This document shows positions 7,321 through 16,027 of a DNA stretch of 64,000 bases, piece by piece. The DNA comes from Candidatus Pelagisphaera phototrophica (GTDB taxonomy: Bacteria; Verrucomicrobiota; Verrucomicrobiia; Opitutales; Opitutaceae), in contig NZ_CP076039.1 of the NCBI RefSeq assembly GCF_014529625.1, positions 868,001 to 932,000 of the forward strand, given 5' to 3'. Both the position numbers and the translations under genes were made by a program. Numbering within the stretch: position 1 is the first letter of the stretch; every line of letters begins with the position of its first letter. The notes below the pieces were generated by a model. The model was not told where the DNA came from. It saw only the letters and a program-made list of their open reading frames with translations, and did not search any database.

Positions 7321-10017
7321 CTACAAATTCGCTTTTATTTCGTGAATGGTATTTTGAATCTCTCCTTCTATGGGCTCGCCATTGGCACCCTTGAGATAGT
7401 ACTTGATGGACATTTGCCAGACGGGCTCGAGGTCGGGAATTTTTAATCTAAGAATTTTCCCGTGGGGTGATAGACTGGCTCCGGCGACTTCGATCTCCTT
7501 TTTGTCGTAGTGGGCGGATCCGTAGTTGGCCGTTCGCTTGAGAGCCCAAGTTCGGACGATTATAGAGTTGCGGAGCATCTCAGGCGATAGCTGTGCCAGA
7601 GGATCTGAAAACTCTATCTCAATCTCCCGCTCACTGGCCCGAATACCGATCGGCAAGTGGGCGGGCGCGTCTGTCTTGCGGATACGATAGAACCCTCCAG
7701 CCTGGTGGAGTTGGGCCGTTGCCCAAGCCGACATGCCGCAAAGATAAAGGTGGCCATTTTGAGGATGAAAACGTCCACGCATGGTGCCGGTTGGGAAATC
7801 GGGAATAGGCAAACGTTGAAGCCCGCCTTGTGGTTGGCCATTGACGATTTCGTGTGGAACGATTTCCAGGCGGCCATGGCCGTAGGATAGGTTTAAGAGT
7901 TTTCCATCGAGCGGTCCCCAGGACGGGCTGTCGATCCAGAGTAGTTCAGAAGGCGAACGGTCGAAACCTATGTCAACCCAAGCCAGCGGGCGTTCCATTG
8001 CCGAATCGGAACTGTCGTCCGGAGCCCCGTAACTCCACATGTTGCCGTAGAAGCGTCCATCCGGATAAACCCAGTTCAATCGGTTCATCGGGTTCCAATG
8101 TCCCTCTTGGTCCGTAACGATGAAAGACCCATCCGAATTGATGCAAACGCCATTGGCGGCTCGAAATCCGTTGGCCAGAATTTCGGTTCGCTCTCCGTCG
8201 TTGCTTACTTTCAGCAATGTGCCGTGATGGGAGACCAAGGGTGGGCGAGCGTGGCGAGCGCTTTTGGCGTAGTAGAAATTGCCCTCATCATCGACCTGCA
8301 GTCCCATCGCGAATTCGTGGAAATGCTGGGTAACCTGGTGGTCCGAATTGAAAGCTTCGTGGAAGTCCATTTCTCCGTCTCTATTAAGATCATGGAGACG
8401 TACGAGTTGGTTGCGACAGGTGACGAAGATCTCTCCATTCATCAGCTTAATACCGAGTGGCTGAAAAAGCCCCGCGGCAATGCGATACCACTGGGCATTG
8501 ACCGCTGTCTCGTCGGCAATCCCTTCGACGCGCCAGACATCGCCATCCCAGGTACAGAGATAGGCGGTCTTCCCATCCGGCGAGAAATCGATACCGCTGG
8601 TACGCAGCCAGCTCTTCCATGGATTCGCCCTCGGTAGGGTGAAGCTATCCCATTGGAATGGGCCCTCTTGTTGGCCGCGAATGATTTGAGATGGTATCGC
8701 CGTTTGCCACTCTGATGGGCTTCCTTTAGTCAGTGCCGCCAGATCCAAGTCTTGATTAGAAACGGAGCCTCGTCCCGAAATGAAGGCCACCTTTAACGGT
8801 GTGGGTCTGGCTGGTATTGTGGCTGTCAGGAAACCGTCTTTGTCTACCATCTTGACGGTGTCATTTCCGTCTACCGACATCGCATTTCCGGCATTGGCCA
8901 GCCTCAGGGTGATATCCTTTTCGGATTTCCCTATGTTTAGAATTCGGGCGATGCCTCCAGAGTCAGTTAGCAAATGACTCTCTAAAATTTCGGATTCTCC
9001 GACTGTGTAGGCGATGACGATACGGTTGGCATGGCGGTAAAGCCCCTTAAAATGCACCCAGTCGCGCGGGAGGGGTCCATAGCGGCGGCCGTCCAGACCA
9101 ACGAAGCGCTGGTCATCGAAGGATCCAGTAAAGGGATTGGCCCAGCCGGGAACGTCTTTCGTTTCGTAGACGACTTTTCCGCGAGTCCGTGGCCAATACC
9201 AATGTTTATGGTCGAAGTTGATCCCCTGCCAATCGGTAAATCCTTCTCCGGTCCATACACCGGCAACGCGCATGGTGTCGTGCTCGAATGCTAGCCAGGT
9301 GTTGCCTTTGGAAATGCCGCCCTCGCCAGGATCGAGCCGAATGGCGATGGCTTTGTAGGCGATATTGGCATTTGGGGCGACGTAGCCTCTCGTTCCGATT
9401 AAAGGTGATCTTGCAATGTCATCGCCTTCAGGCCAGCGATAGAGCTCGGTTTCTTCGGGTACGATTTCGAATGTCCCAGTAAGGAATGGCCCGTAATCCA
9501 TATCGCTCCACGGTTCGCTTTTTTTTGGTTCAGGACCGATCTGATCGCCTTTTGGAAGACTGGAAAGATACTCATCGGTGACCGCGAAAAGCTGATCGGG
9601 ATTTCGATCTTCTATAAAGTGCTCTCGAATATAACGAATAACCGAATACTTTTCCCGAGGGCTCAGTTGATTTTGCGGAGCCATTAGCCGCCAACCCCGG
9701 GTTATGGTCTGATATATGGTGAAGGGATCGTTACCATGCTGGAATTGCCCTTCGGCGAATCTCAGGGAATTGGGAATGGAACCTGGCAGGTTGATATCTC
9801 CGTGGCAGTTATGACAGACCTGCTGATAGACCTTCTGCCCCATATTGTAACTGGCCAGCTTACCGTCTTGGATCAGTCGTGCGTGATCGATCTCCGACTC
9901 GTAGGACGGAAGGGCGGACTCTGGCAAAATCATTTCACCAGGAGGTAGCTCTTGGGATAGGCCAACTCGAGAAGCGAGGATAAGAAATGAAAGCGAGAGT
10001 ATTTGCGTCTGAATCAT
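7321..10017 (-). CDS. Secreted cytochrome c / DUF6797-type / beta-propeller fusion
   Basis: This is a large (898 aa) exported protein. A signal peptide (about 1-21) precedes a single class I cytochrome c domain with heme motif C68-H-N-C-H72 and a candidate Met ligand in RGWRLMAPQ. A middle region (about 150-430), rich in Trp and beta strands (TWLAFEHDTMRVAGVWTGEGF), matches the domain I know as DUF6797 in planctomycetes and verrucomicrobia. The C-terminal half (about 460-790) is a propeller related to NHL/GSDH folds (GIDFSPDGKTAYLCTWDGDVWRV, ANGVCINSDGSFIVTDQEG), then an Ig-like tail. The layout suggests an electron-transferring extracytoplasmic oxidoreductase, but no substrate is known. Domain naming is from memory; the heme site is read directly. 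Confidence 0.8.
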   Translation of the reverse strand: MIQTQILSLSFLILASRVGLSQELPPGEMILPESALPSYESEIDHARLIQDGKLASYNMGQKVYQQVCHNCHGDINLPGSIPNSLRFAEGQFQHGNDPFTIYQTITRGWRLMAPQNQLSPREKYSVIRYIREHFIEDRNPDQLFAVTDEYLSSLPKGDQIGPEPKKSEPWSDMDYGPFLTGTFEIVPEETELYRWPEGDDIARSPLIGTRGYVAPNANIAYKAIAIRLDPGEGGISKGNTWLAFEHDTMRVAGVWTGEGFTDWQGINFDHKHWYWPRTRGKVVYETKDVPGWANPFTGSFDDQRFVGLDGRRYGPLPRDWVHFKGLYRHANRIVIAYTVGESEILESHLLTDSGGIARILNIGKSEKDITLRLANAGNAMSVDGNDTVKMVDKDGFLTATIPARPTPLKVAFISGRGSVSNQDLDLAALTKGSPSEWQTAIPSQIIRGQQEGPFQWDSFTLPRANPWKSWLRTSGIDFSPDGKTAYLCTWDGDVWRVEGIADETAVNAQWYRIAAGLFQPLGIKLMNGEIFVTCRNQLVRLHDLNRDGEMDFHEAFNSDHQVTQHFHEFAMGLQVDDEGNFYYAKSARHARPPLVSHHGTLLKVSNDGERTEILANGFRAANGVCINSDGSFIVTDQEGHWNPMNRLNWVYPDGRFYGNMWSYGAPDDSSDSAMERPLAWVDIGFDRSPSELLWIDSPSWGPLDGKLLNLSYGHGRLEIVPHEIVNGQPQGGLQRLPIPDFPTGTMRGRFHPQNGHLYLCGMSAWATAQLHQAGGFYRIRKTDAPAHLPIGIRASEREIEIEFSDPLAQLSPEMLRNSIIVRTWALKRTANYGSAHYDKKEIEVAGASLSPHGKILRLKIPDLEPVWQMSIKYYLKGANGEPIEGEIQNTIHEIKANL

Positions 10018-10084
10018 CTTACAGTAATTCTATGATCGGAAAGAGTAGGCGAATCGGACTGATTGGGAAAGGAAAACCATTTCA

Positions 10085-10368
10085 TTGACCAAAACAGGGT
10101 ACGTAGACTATTTTGCGGCCAATGGTAAGTCCCTCTCAATCAATGACACACCAGACAACCCTCCTTCCACCGGATCAGGGGGAAGAAAACGATCGATCTG
10201 GTTTCATCTGCATTTTTGGATTGGCTGGATTTCGGTGGTGCCCGTTGCACTGGTATGCCTAACAGGGGCACTTCTGATTTTTTAGGGAGACCTATTCCGG
10301 TGGGAGCCCCACTTTCGATCGCTGAAGCACTGGCTCGTCACAAAACCGCTCTTAGGTTGATAGATTAG
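10085..10368 (+). pseudogene. PepSY-associated membrane protein, decayed remnant
   Basis: The frame from 10085 gives 66 residues ending RKRSIWFHLHFWIGWISVV and then a hydrophobic helix up to LTGALLIF, followed by TAG at 10283-10285. This is the first membrane helix of a PepSY-associated (iron-uptake/reductase-like) protein, whose members normally continue for 350-500 residues. A later frame, 10291-10368, reads PIPVGAPLSIAEALARHKTA, which is PepSY-domain-like, so the DNA between the helix and the PepSY start has been deleted and the frame lost. The remaining gene is missing; the next gene starts 21 bp later. Family call rests on the HFWIGW...LTGALLIF pattern. Confidence 0.7.
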
Positions 10369-10389
10369 ACTCCGCTACTGCTTGACACG

Positions 10390-10752
10390 ATGAGCGTCGA
10401 TGATGGGCTGGCTGAGGTGCCTGCTTCTGACCTTACCTCAACAATGTCTCAGGAGAAGGAGTACGATTGTATGGAATGTGGAGCCTGTTGCGGCTGCTTT
10501 CCCATATTTGCCACTGAGGATGATGTGGTACTTGAGCCGCAGATCAAAGAGAAAGGGATTCGAGTTGAGAACTTTCTTAGGACTGATCGAGTCGCTTATC
10601 GGATGCACCCTTTGCCGTTCTTGGAAGCCTGCGCGTTTTTGAAAGAGGACAAACTCTGTCGCATATACGAAACACGACCTGAGGTTTGCCGCAAATTCGA
10701 GCCCGGCAGCGAACAATGCATCGAGGCGCGTCATAGATTGGGGATTGGGTAA
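10390..10752 (+). CDS. YkgJ-family cysteine-cluster protein
   Basis: This 120-residue protein has the YkgJ/UPF0153 zinc- or iron-chelating cysteine pattern: YDCMECGACCGCFP near residues 25-38, then EACAFL, KLCRIYETRPEVCRKF and a final Cys in the C-terminal third. Members are small cytoplasmic proteins thought to bind Fe-S or Zn; no precise role is established. Two starts are possible: ATG 10390, or ATG 10447, which begins just before the first Cys and is closer to the usual family length. It follows the decayed PepSY gene, so the present neighbourhood says little about its job. Confidence 0.85.
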   Translation: MSVDDGLAEVPASDLTSTMSQEKEYDCMECGACCGCFPIFATEDDVVLEPQIKEKGIRVENFLRTDRVAYRMHPLPFLEACAFLKEDKLCRIYETRPEVCRKFEPGSEQCIEARHRLGIG

Positions 10753-11244
10753 AAATTGGAGTTGTTACGGCAGTTGTAAGCTGGAAGTTTGTGCCATTAT
10801 CCAAATCATGAGAGTACCTCTCGAGGAGTGATACAATTGGTGCTGATGAGCAAATGCTTAGATCACGCTGCGGAGATGCTTAACCAAAAGGCGGCGATTA
10901 GCCGTAAGATTTGGATACGGGGAGAACAGGGCGATTACAATGAGACCAACATCGCCATTGAGTGGGCAGATGAGTTTGGGGATAGCTGGCGAGGATGGAG
11001 ACTCTTGAAATATACCTTTGTTGCCGTGAAATGCTCTATAGATATATACCTTAGCGTGTTACCTTTTGCCCGAAAGTTAGTTGTGTGATTTGTCTGCTTA
11101 CCGAAGGTAACCAGGCAGTTCGTACATTATGGCTGACAGTGCTAAATTGAATTCTCTTCAAGCGGTCAGCTAGCCAAAAGTGTTTTGATTGCGTTTTGAG
11201 GTAATACGGATCGACAACCTGCAGTTTAGGTATGTTGTATAGCA
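10753..11244. other. 492-base gap, no gene assigned
   Basis: There is no recognisable gene here. A 99-codon open frame at 10789-11088 (plus) contains RKIWIRGEQGDYNETNIAIE and a Trp-rich stretch that look protein-like, but I recognise no family and the last 25 residues look random. It may be an eroded gene fragment. The last 150 bases before the propeller/diheme gene at 11245 would carry that gene's promoter; no clear -35/-10 pair or operator repeat is seen. Confidence 0.35.
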
Positions 11245-13554
11245 ATGGTATTTCCCTTAAGACTCGTTATAATGCTTTTTAGATACCTCAGTTCCCTCAC
11301 TTTCTTATTGGTTCCTTTCCTCTTGTTAGGCGAAGAGCGCGAAGCGTGGACTTCTTCGAAAATCTCTGGCTCTCCTGATTTGCCTCCACCGTATGTGGCG
11401 GAAGCTGTCTGGCCACATATCACCTTTAATCAGGGATTGGATATAACGTTGCTTGAGTCGGAGGGTCTGATATTCGTAACTGAGCGATTTGGAAAAATTT
11501 GGCAGGTGCCATCGGATTTGAAAAGCCGGCCAAAATCGGCGATCCTTTTTGCGGATATGAAAGAACATATTCCCAGTCTGAATCGGCTGCTGGGTTTGGC
11601 GTTTCACCCTGAATTCGCGAGAAACAGGAAATTCTATCTATACTATGCACTAAATACCCAGGAACCAGGATTCGCTTGTGGATTGAGTCAGTTTGAAGTG
11701 GATGCGAAGGGAAACATTGTTCCGGGGAGTCGAGTAAGACTGATGCATTTCCCCGCGGACGGTCATACCGGAGGCGATTTACAGTTTGGACCTGATAGGA
11801 TGCTATATGTGCCGATTGGTGACTTGGTTCCTCCTTCTCCTCCTGATCCAAAAAGGGCCGCCCAAGACTTGGGGCAAATTGCGGGTAAGATCCTTCGTAT
11901 CGATGTTGATAGCAAAGACCGTGGGTTGCCTTATGGTATCCCGAAAGACAATCCCTTCCTTGGTGTCGAAGGAGCACGTCCCGAGGTCTGGGCTTACGGG
12001 CTGCGCAATCCATGGAAGATCGCTTTTCATCCTGAGAACGGTGAATTGTGGCTAGGCGATGTCGGATGGGAGCAATGGGAAATGGTCTATCGTATTGAAA
12101 AGGGAGGAAATTATGGTTGGTCCGTGATGGAAGGCCCCATGCCGACCAATCCCTACCAGGATACCGGTCCCTCTCCGATTTCGCATCCAATCGTAAATTA
12201 CGATCACTATTCGGGGGCGTCGATAACGGGAGGCTATTTCGTTTCGAGTGACCGGCTTCCTCGTTTGAAAGGATCGTATGTGTATGGTGACTACGTAACA
12301 GGTAAGGTCTGGGCTATGTCGTGGGATGGTGGGAAAGTGACCGCAAATCTTGAAATTGCGGATACGCGACAAGATATTGTCACCTTTGGAATAGATGAGA
12401 GTGGCGATATCCTTTTTCTCGAATTGGGTCCGAGCGCACCACTACAGCGTCTGGTTTCCAACCCAAACCTGGAGGAGACCAGCCAATTCCCGACAAAGTT
12501 GAGTGAGACAGGCTTGTTTAGGGATGCCGCCGACCAAATTGCCTCGGTGGGTGTGTACGAATTCAAAATTAATACACCCATGTGGCAAGATGGTTATGAA
12601 TCTGACTACTGGGTGGGGATGCCGGATCGTAGCGGTCTCAAGACTACGGCTGAAGCGCGTCGAGGGTCCCCAGTTATGAATTACTTGAAGCCTGACGACA
12701 TGGTACTCGCGAAGACGATTCACAAAGACGGCCATCGAGTAGAAACACAGATCCTCCATTTCGATGGGTTCTGGAAGGGATATAGTTACCGGTGGAATGA
12801 GAGTCAAACCGACGCAACGCTCGTTGATAAGGAAGGATTGAATACTGAGATTCAAGGACGACCCTATCGATTCCCTAGTCGATCCGAGTGTATTCGTTGC
12901 CACGGAAGCAACTTCAATCGACCGCTCGCATTTTTTCCAGGTCAGATGAACAGGGATGGGCAGCTCGACCGATTCAAAGACCTTGGGCTTGTAGATAAGG
13001 AGTTCGTGGAAATGGCAGCGGCTCAGCCATTGGTAAATCCGAACAGAAGTGAAGAACCGATCGAATCACGGGCTCGTTCGTGGCTCCACTCGAATTGCGC
13101 CCATTGCCACAAGGTCTCGGGAGGTTCCGGATTAACGGCTCAAATGAATATCGCCGTTCCCACCAGCCAGCTCGAGCTGATGGGGCATGCTCCGAAGCGG
13201 GGCTATTTTGGACTGGATCAGGCTTCCCAAATCGAACCGGGCAATCCGTATCGGTCAATTCTCTACTATCGCGTTGCGACGAAAGGAGCCGGGCACATGC
13301 CTATGGTAGGTGCTCAGACGCTCGACAAAGAAGGTGTGCGACTCGTGCATGACTGGATACGTTCCATGAGTCCGGATGCGTCCGTTCCAGCATATTCTCT
13401 CGAGCCAAAAAGTGTTGAAGAGGCGCTCGTCTTGTATCACAAAATCCAGTCGGGTGAACTTTCGATCGAGGAGCGAGAGAAGGCAATTGCGGTTTGTTCG
13501 AATCACGCGGAACCATTTATCGCCAATCTGTTTATAGGAATTGAACTAGAGTAG
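11245..13554 (+). CDS. Secreted GSDH-type propeller fused to diheme cytochrome c domain
   Basis: This 769-residue exported protein combines two parts. Residues about 45-400 form a PQQ sugar-dehydrogenase-like propeller (LGLAFHPEFARNRKFYLYY, WAYGLRNPWKIAFHPENG, GNYGWSVMEG). The remainder contains two c-type heme motifs, C549-I-R-C-H553 and C618-A-H-C-H622, plus a Met-rich stretch GAGHMPMVG near 680. The C-terminal part resembles the SO2930/HNE_0200-like diheme family (TIGR03806 as I recall). Substrate oxidation in the propeller with direct electron transfer to the hemes is a reasonable inference. Start is ATG 11245, or ATG 11272, which gives a shorter signal-peptide n-region (MLFRYLSSLTFLLVPFLLL). 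It stands alone between a gap and a broken isomerase gene. Confidence 0.83.
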   Translation: MVFPLRLVIMLFRYLSSLTFLLVPFLLLGEEREAWTSSKISGSPDLPPPYVAEAVWPHITFNQGLDITLLESEGLIFVTERFGKIWQVPSDLKSRPKSAILFADMKEHIPSLNRLLGLAFHPEFARNRKFYLYYALNTQEPGFACGLSQFEVDAKGNIVPGSRVRLMHFPADGHTGGDLQFGPDRMLYVPIGDLVPPSPPDPKRAAQDLGQIAGKILRIDVDSKDRGLPYGIPKDNPFLGVEGARPEVWAYGLRNPWKIAFHPENGELWLGDVGWEQWEMVYRIEKGGNYGWSVMEGPMPTNPYQDTGPSPISHPIVNYDHYSGASITGGYFVSSDRLPRLKGSYVYGDYVTGKVWAMSWDGGKVTANLEIADTRQDIVTFGIDESGDILFLELGPSAPLQRLVSNPNLEETSQFPTKLSETGLFRDAADQIASVGVYEFKINTPMWQDGYESDYWVGMPDRSGLKTTAEARRGSPVMNYLKPDDMVLAKTIHKDGHRVETQILHFDGFWKGYSYRWNESQTDATLVDKEGLNTEIQGRPYRFPSRSECIRCHGSNFNRPLAFFPGQMNRDGQLDRFKDLGLVDKEFVEMAAAQPLVNPNRSEEPIESRARSWLHSNCAHCHKVSGGSGLTAQMNIAVPTSQLELMGHAPKRGYFGLDQASQIEPGNPYRSILYYRVATKGAGHMPMVGAQTLDKEGVRLVHDWIRSMSPDASVPAYSLEPKSVEEALVLYHKIQSGELSIEEREKAIAVCSNHAEPFIANLFIGIELE

Positions 13555-13573
13555 CATTAAAGTACTCTCTTCC

Positions 13574-14406
13574 TTACGAAAGAAAGGATGCGAAGATATC
13601 CCGTGCTCTCGCGAGGGAGATTTTGTGGGCGGCCAAGCTATCCATGGTATTTGGAGAGGTTTCCTCTGCGGCTTGTTCGACTGTCACGAGAGGGTGAATA
13701 CAAATTTCACGTGTGAATTTCGTGAGAAAGCTGTAATCGATGTCCCCATCGCCTAGTGTTTCGGTCCAGATACTTTCTCTCGACTGTCGGATATGGAGCT
13801 CGACGATTCGATCGCCGTAAAGTTTGATTACGGCGTACAGGGCGACATTTGAATCTCCGAAGCCACGGGATATCCAGTGTGAGTCAAGGCAGAATTTTAC
13901 ATACCGAGGATCGGTTGAAGCGAGTATGTGATGGAATTCGCGGCCGGCCAATCTCAGTTCTGGGTCGTGGTTGTGATAGGCTAGGGTTAGCCCTTCTCTC
14001 GACAAGGCTTCCCCGAGGGTGGTGAGTGACTCGCCTTGCAGCTTGATTTGATCATCGTTTTTGTTTTCCGGTCCAACCCAGCGGATGGGATGGGGTTAGT
14101 GACGATGATTTTTGTCCCCATTCGGTCCTGGGCGATACGGGCGAGCTTAAGAACCGTTTCGATGGAATCCTGAATGTCTGCTTTCTCATGCAACTTGCTA
14201 TTCACGTAGGCAGAAACCATGGCAACGCCTTGATCGATCAAGACGTCCGCAAGCTGGACCGTCTTCTCCGCAGTGCTGAGAATGGGTTCCAGGCTATCGG
14301 TGCCGCTTTGTTTGATTTCTTTGATGGAGCTTTCGAGATTGGCTTCGAAATCGCGTCCTTGTCGTCGGTAGAAGGTAAGCCAGGGGTAAATATTCGTTAC
14401 GAGCAT
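13574..14406 (-). pseudogene. Sugar phosphate isomerase/epimerase (TIM barrel), frameshifted
   Basis: Two overlapping minus-strand frames make one gene. 14406 to about 14093 gives the N-terminal half (SIKEIKQSGTDSLEPI, VAMVSAYVNSKLHE, TKIIVTNPIP). The C-terminal half (REGLTLAYHNHDPELR, YVKFCLDSHWISRG, IVELHIRQSRESIWTETLG) continues in another frame to 13574. The family is xylose-isomerase-like TIM barrels; AYHNHD and CLDSHW are its metal-site strands. The break is a perfect 5-base tandem repeat, GGATG twice at 14083-14092 (plus strand). Removing one copy restores NPIRWVGPENKNDD and a single frame of about 275 codons. Everything else in both halves looks intact, so the mutation is recent or is a sequencing error. 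Confidence 0.85.
14083..14092. repeat. 5-bp tandem duplication (GGATG x2) causing frameshift
   Basis: The plus strand reads GGATGGGATG here, a direct duplication of five bases inside the isomerase gene. Deleting one copy rejoins the two halves in frame. Slippage is the likely origin. Confidence 0.8.
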
Positions 14407-14546
14407 TTAAGATGTATCGGAAACTTGAGGATTGATTTCCTGGGACACTGATTGGGCTAGGGTATATCGAGTTGAGTTAATTAGAGTGGATCCCAACGCT
14501 ACCTAGGATAGTCCTTTTATAAACCTCCTTCGATTAGTAAGTTTTT

Positions 14547-15917
14547 TCACTGTTCCGAAGTGAGAGTTTCTTGAATACTCATCGAGAAATCGTTTTGAAG
14601 CCCAGAAAGGCGTTTAACGACTTCTGGGTATTGGGTAGCGAGATTAGACATTTCCGTAGGATCTAATCTAAGATTAGCCAGAAACAAGGCATCGTCCTTT
14701 CCAAGGGGAGCTTTGTCGGAACGGTCTTCCGGGTTGCCGAGCAGTTTCCAGTCGCCTTCGCGGACAACCCATTCCGGATTTTTACCGCTGCCGAGGTGCC
14801 AATAGAAGGTTTCGTGGGGAGAGTTTGCGTTGTTGTCCAAAACGACGTCTTTAATGGATTTGCCATCGATGTGGTGTCCGGGAAGTTCGATGCCACAAAA
14901 TTCCGCAAGCGTGGGGAACCAGTCGACTCCGGTTACCATTTGGTCCCTCACTTGGTTTTCAGGGATCACTTCGGGAAGCGTAATGATTGAAGGGACGCGG
15001 ATGCCCCCTTCGAACAAGCAGCCTTTGGCCCCGCGATAAATGCCTGCCGAGCCGCCTCCGAAGAAGGTCCGTTCTTCGGTGGAGTGCCCATGATCGGATT
15101 GGAAAATGATAAGCGTATTGTCAGTTAACCCGGTTTGATCGAGATGGGTCAGCATTTCGCCGATCTTTTCATCGAGCGTGGAGACGAAGGCATTGTACTT
15201 GTTTCGCGGTGACGAGAGATCTTTGTAGTAGTCGCGCCACTTGGCAGTACCTTGAAGAGGGTAGTGGGGTGAATTCAGAGCCCAGTAGACAAAGAACGGT
15301 TTATCGCGGTTTCGGGTAATGAAGCCATTGATCTCGCGAGCCATACTATCTTGGAAAAAGAAGCCATCCTCATGAATGTGCTCACCGTTCCGCCAGAGAT
15401 CGTGCCGATTGGGCCCTTTCCAGTAGAAGAAATGGGAGTAGTTGTCGATACATCCGCCCATGTGGCCCCATGAGTAGTCGAAGCCTTGAGCGTTGGGCAT
15501 TGTTTCGGGTGTGTATCCAAGATGCCATTTTCCGATGTGCCCAGTTTTGTATCCAGCTCCTTTCATGAGCTCGGCGATTGTTACTTCTTCAGTCGGCATT
15601 CCAGGAACGCCTTCCTCCGAGCTTACGTTGCCGGGAACGCCTGCTCGGGCAGGAAAGCGCCCAGTTAGCAAACCGGCCCGACTGGCGGAGCAGATAGCGG
15701 AGGGCGAATACATCTGCCGGAAACGGACCCCGCGTTCAGCGAGCGAATCAATGTGTGGCGTGTGAATGTCGGAGGTTCCATAGCAGCTCAGGTCTACAGT
15801 GCCCTGATCATCGGTGTAAATGATGATGACGTTGGGTTGATTGCTTGCGGCGTGGACAGTCTGGAAGGAGGCGAGCGAGAGTAGGATGGCTAGGAGGGAG
15901 TATAGAATTGATTTCAT
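14547..15917 (-). CDS. Secreted sulfatase with CSASR active-site motif
   Basis: This 456-residue arylsulfatase-type enzyme has a signal peptide (about 1-23, ending VHAAS). Metal-site Asp pair D36-D37 is in YTDDQGTVDLSCYG, and the formylglycine motif is C76-S-A-S-R80, the Ala variant of C-x-P/A-x-R. GHIGKWHLG and IFQSDHGHSTEERTFFGGG carry the remaining catalytic and metal residues. The DDQGTVDLSCYG form is common in verrucomicrobial and planctomycete sulfatases acting on algal polysaccharides; the substrate here is not known. It is followed by the frameshifted isomerase and preceded, across a block of small palindromes, by another sulfatase on the same strand. Confidence 0.9.
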   Translation of the reverse strand: MKSILYSLLAILLSLASFQTVHAASNQPNVIIIYTDDQGTVDLSCYGTSDIHTPHIDSLAERGVRFRQMYSPSAICSASRAGLLTGRFPARAGVPGNVSSEEGVPGMPTEEVTIAELMKGAGYKTGHIGKWHLGYTPETMPNAQGFDYSWGHMGGCIDNYSHFFYWKGPNRHDLWRNGEHIHEDGFFFQDSMAREINGFITRNRDKPFFVYWALNSPHYPLQGTAKWRDYYKDLSSPRNKYNAFVSTLDEKIGEMLTHLDQTGLTDNTLIIFQSDHGHSTEERTFFGGGSAGIYRGAKGCLFEGGIRVPSIITLPEVIPENQVRDQMVTGVDWFPTLAEFCGIELPGHHIDGKSIKDVVLDNNANSPHETFYWHLGSGKNPEWVVREGDWKLLGNPEDRSDKAPLGKDDALFLANLRLDPTEMSNLATQYPEVVKRLSGLQNDFSMSIQETLTSEQ

Positions 15918-15944
15918 TGGTTATTCTAGAGCTTTAAGATTAGA

Positions 15945-16025
15945 ACAGGCAATCCTGTCTATTTAGATTTTACTGGGAACAGGCTGGAAGCCTGCACTAC
16001 TTTATATGGGCAATCGGAGATCGCC
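15945..16025. repeat. Cluster of three short palindromes (REP-like)
   Basis: Three small inverted repeats are packed into the 110-bp gap between two sulfatase genes: ACAGG-CAAT-CCTGT (15945-15958), CAGGCT-GGA-AGCCTG (15980-15994) and GGCAATC-GGA-GATCGCC (16009-16025, one mismatch). The last two share a GGA loop. They look like a repetitive extragenic palindrome unit. Similar AGGCTGGAAGCCT elements are, to my knowledge, frequent between genes in verrucomicrobia, but copy number cannot be counted from one window. They might also act as bidirectional hairpins. Confidence 0.55.
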
Positions 16026-16027
16026 CC

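Noticed and set aside
10789-11088. 99-codon plus-strand frame in the gap before the diheme gene
   Set aside because: Partly protein-like, but no family, no good start signal and a random-looking tail; listed only as part of the gap.
11426-12190. 254-codon minus-strand open frame
   Set aside because: Antisense to the propeller/diheme gene, low hydrophobic order and many Arg/Pro/His; a shadow.
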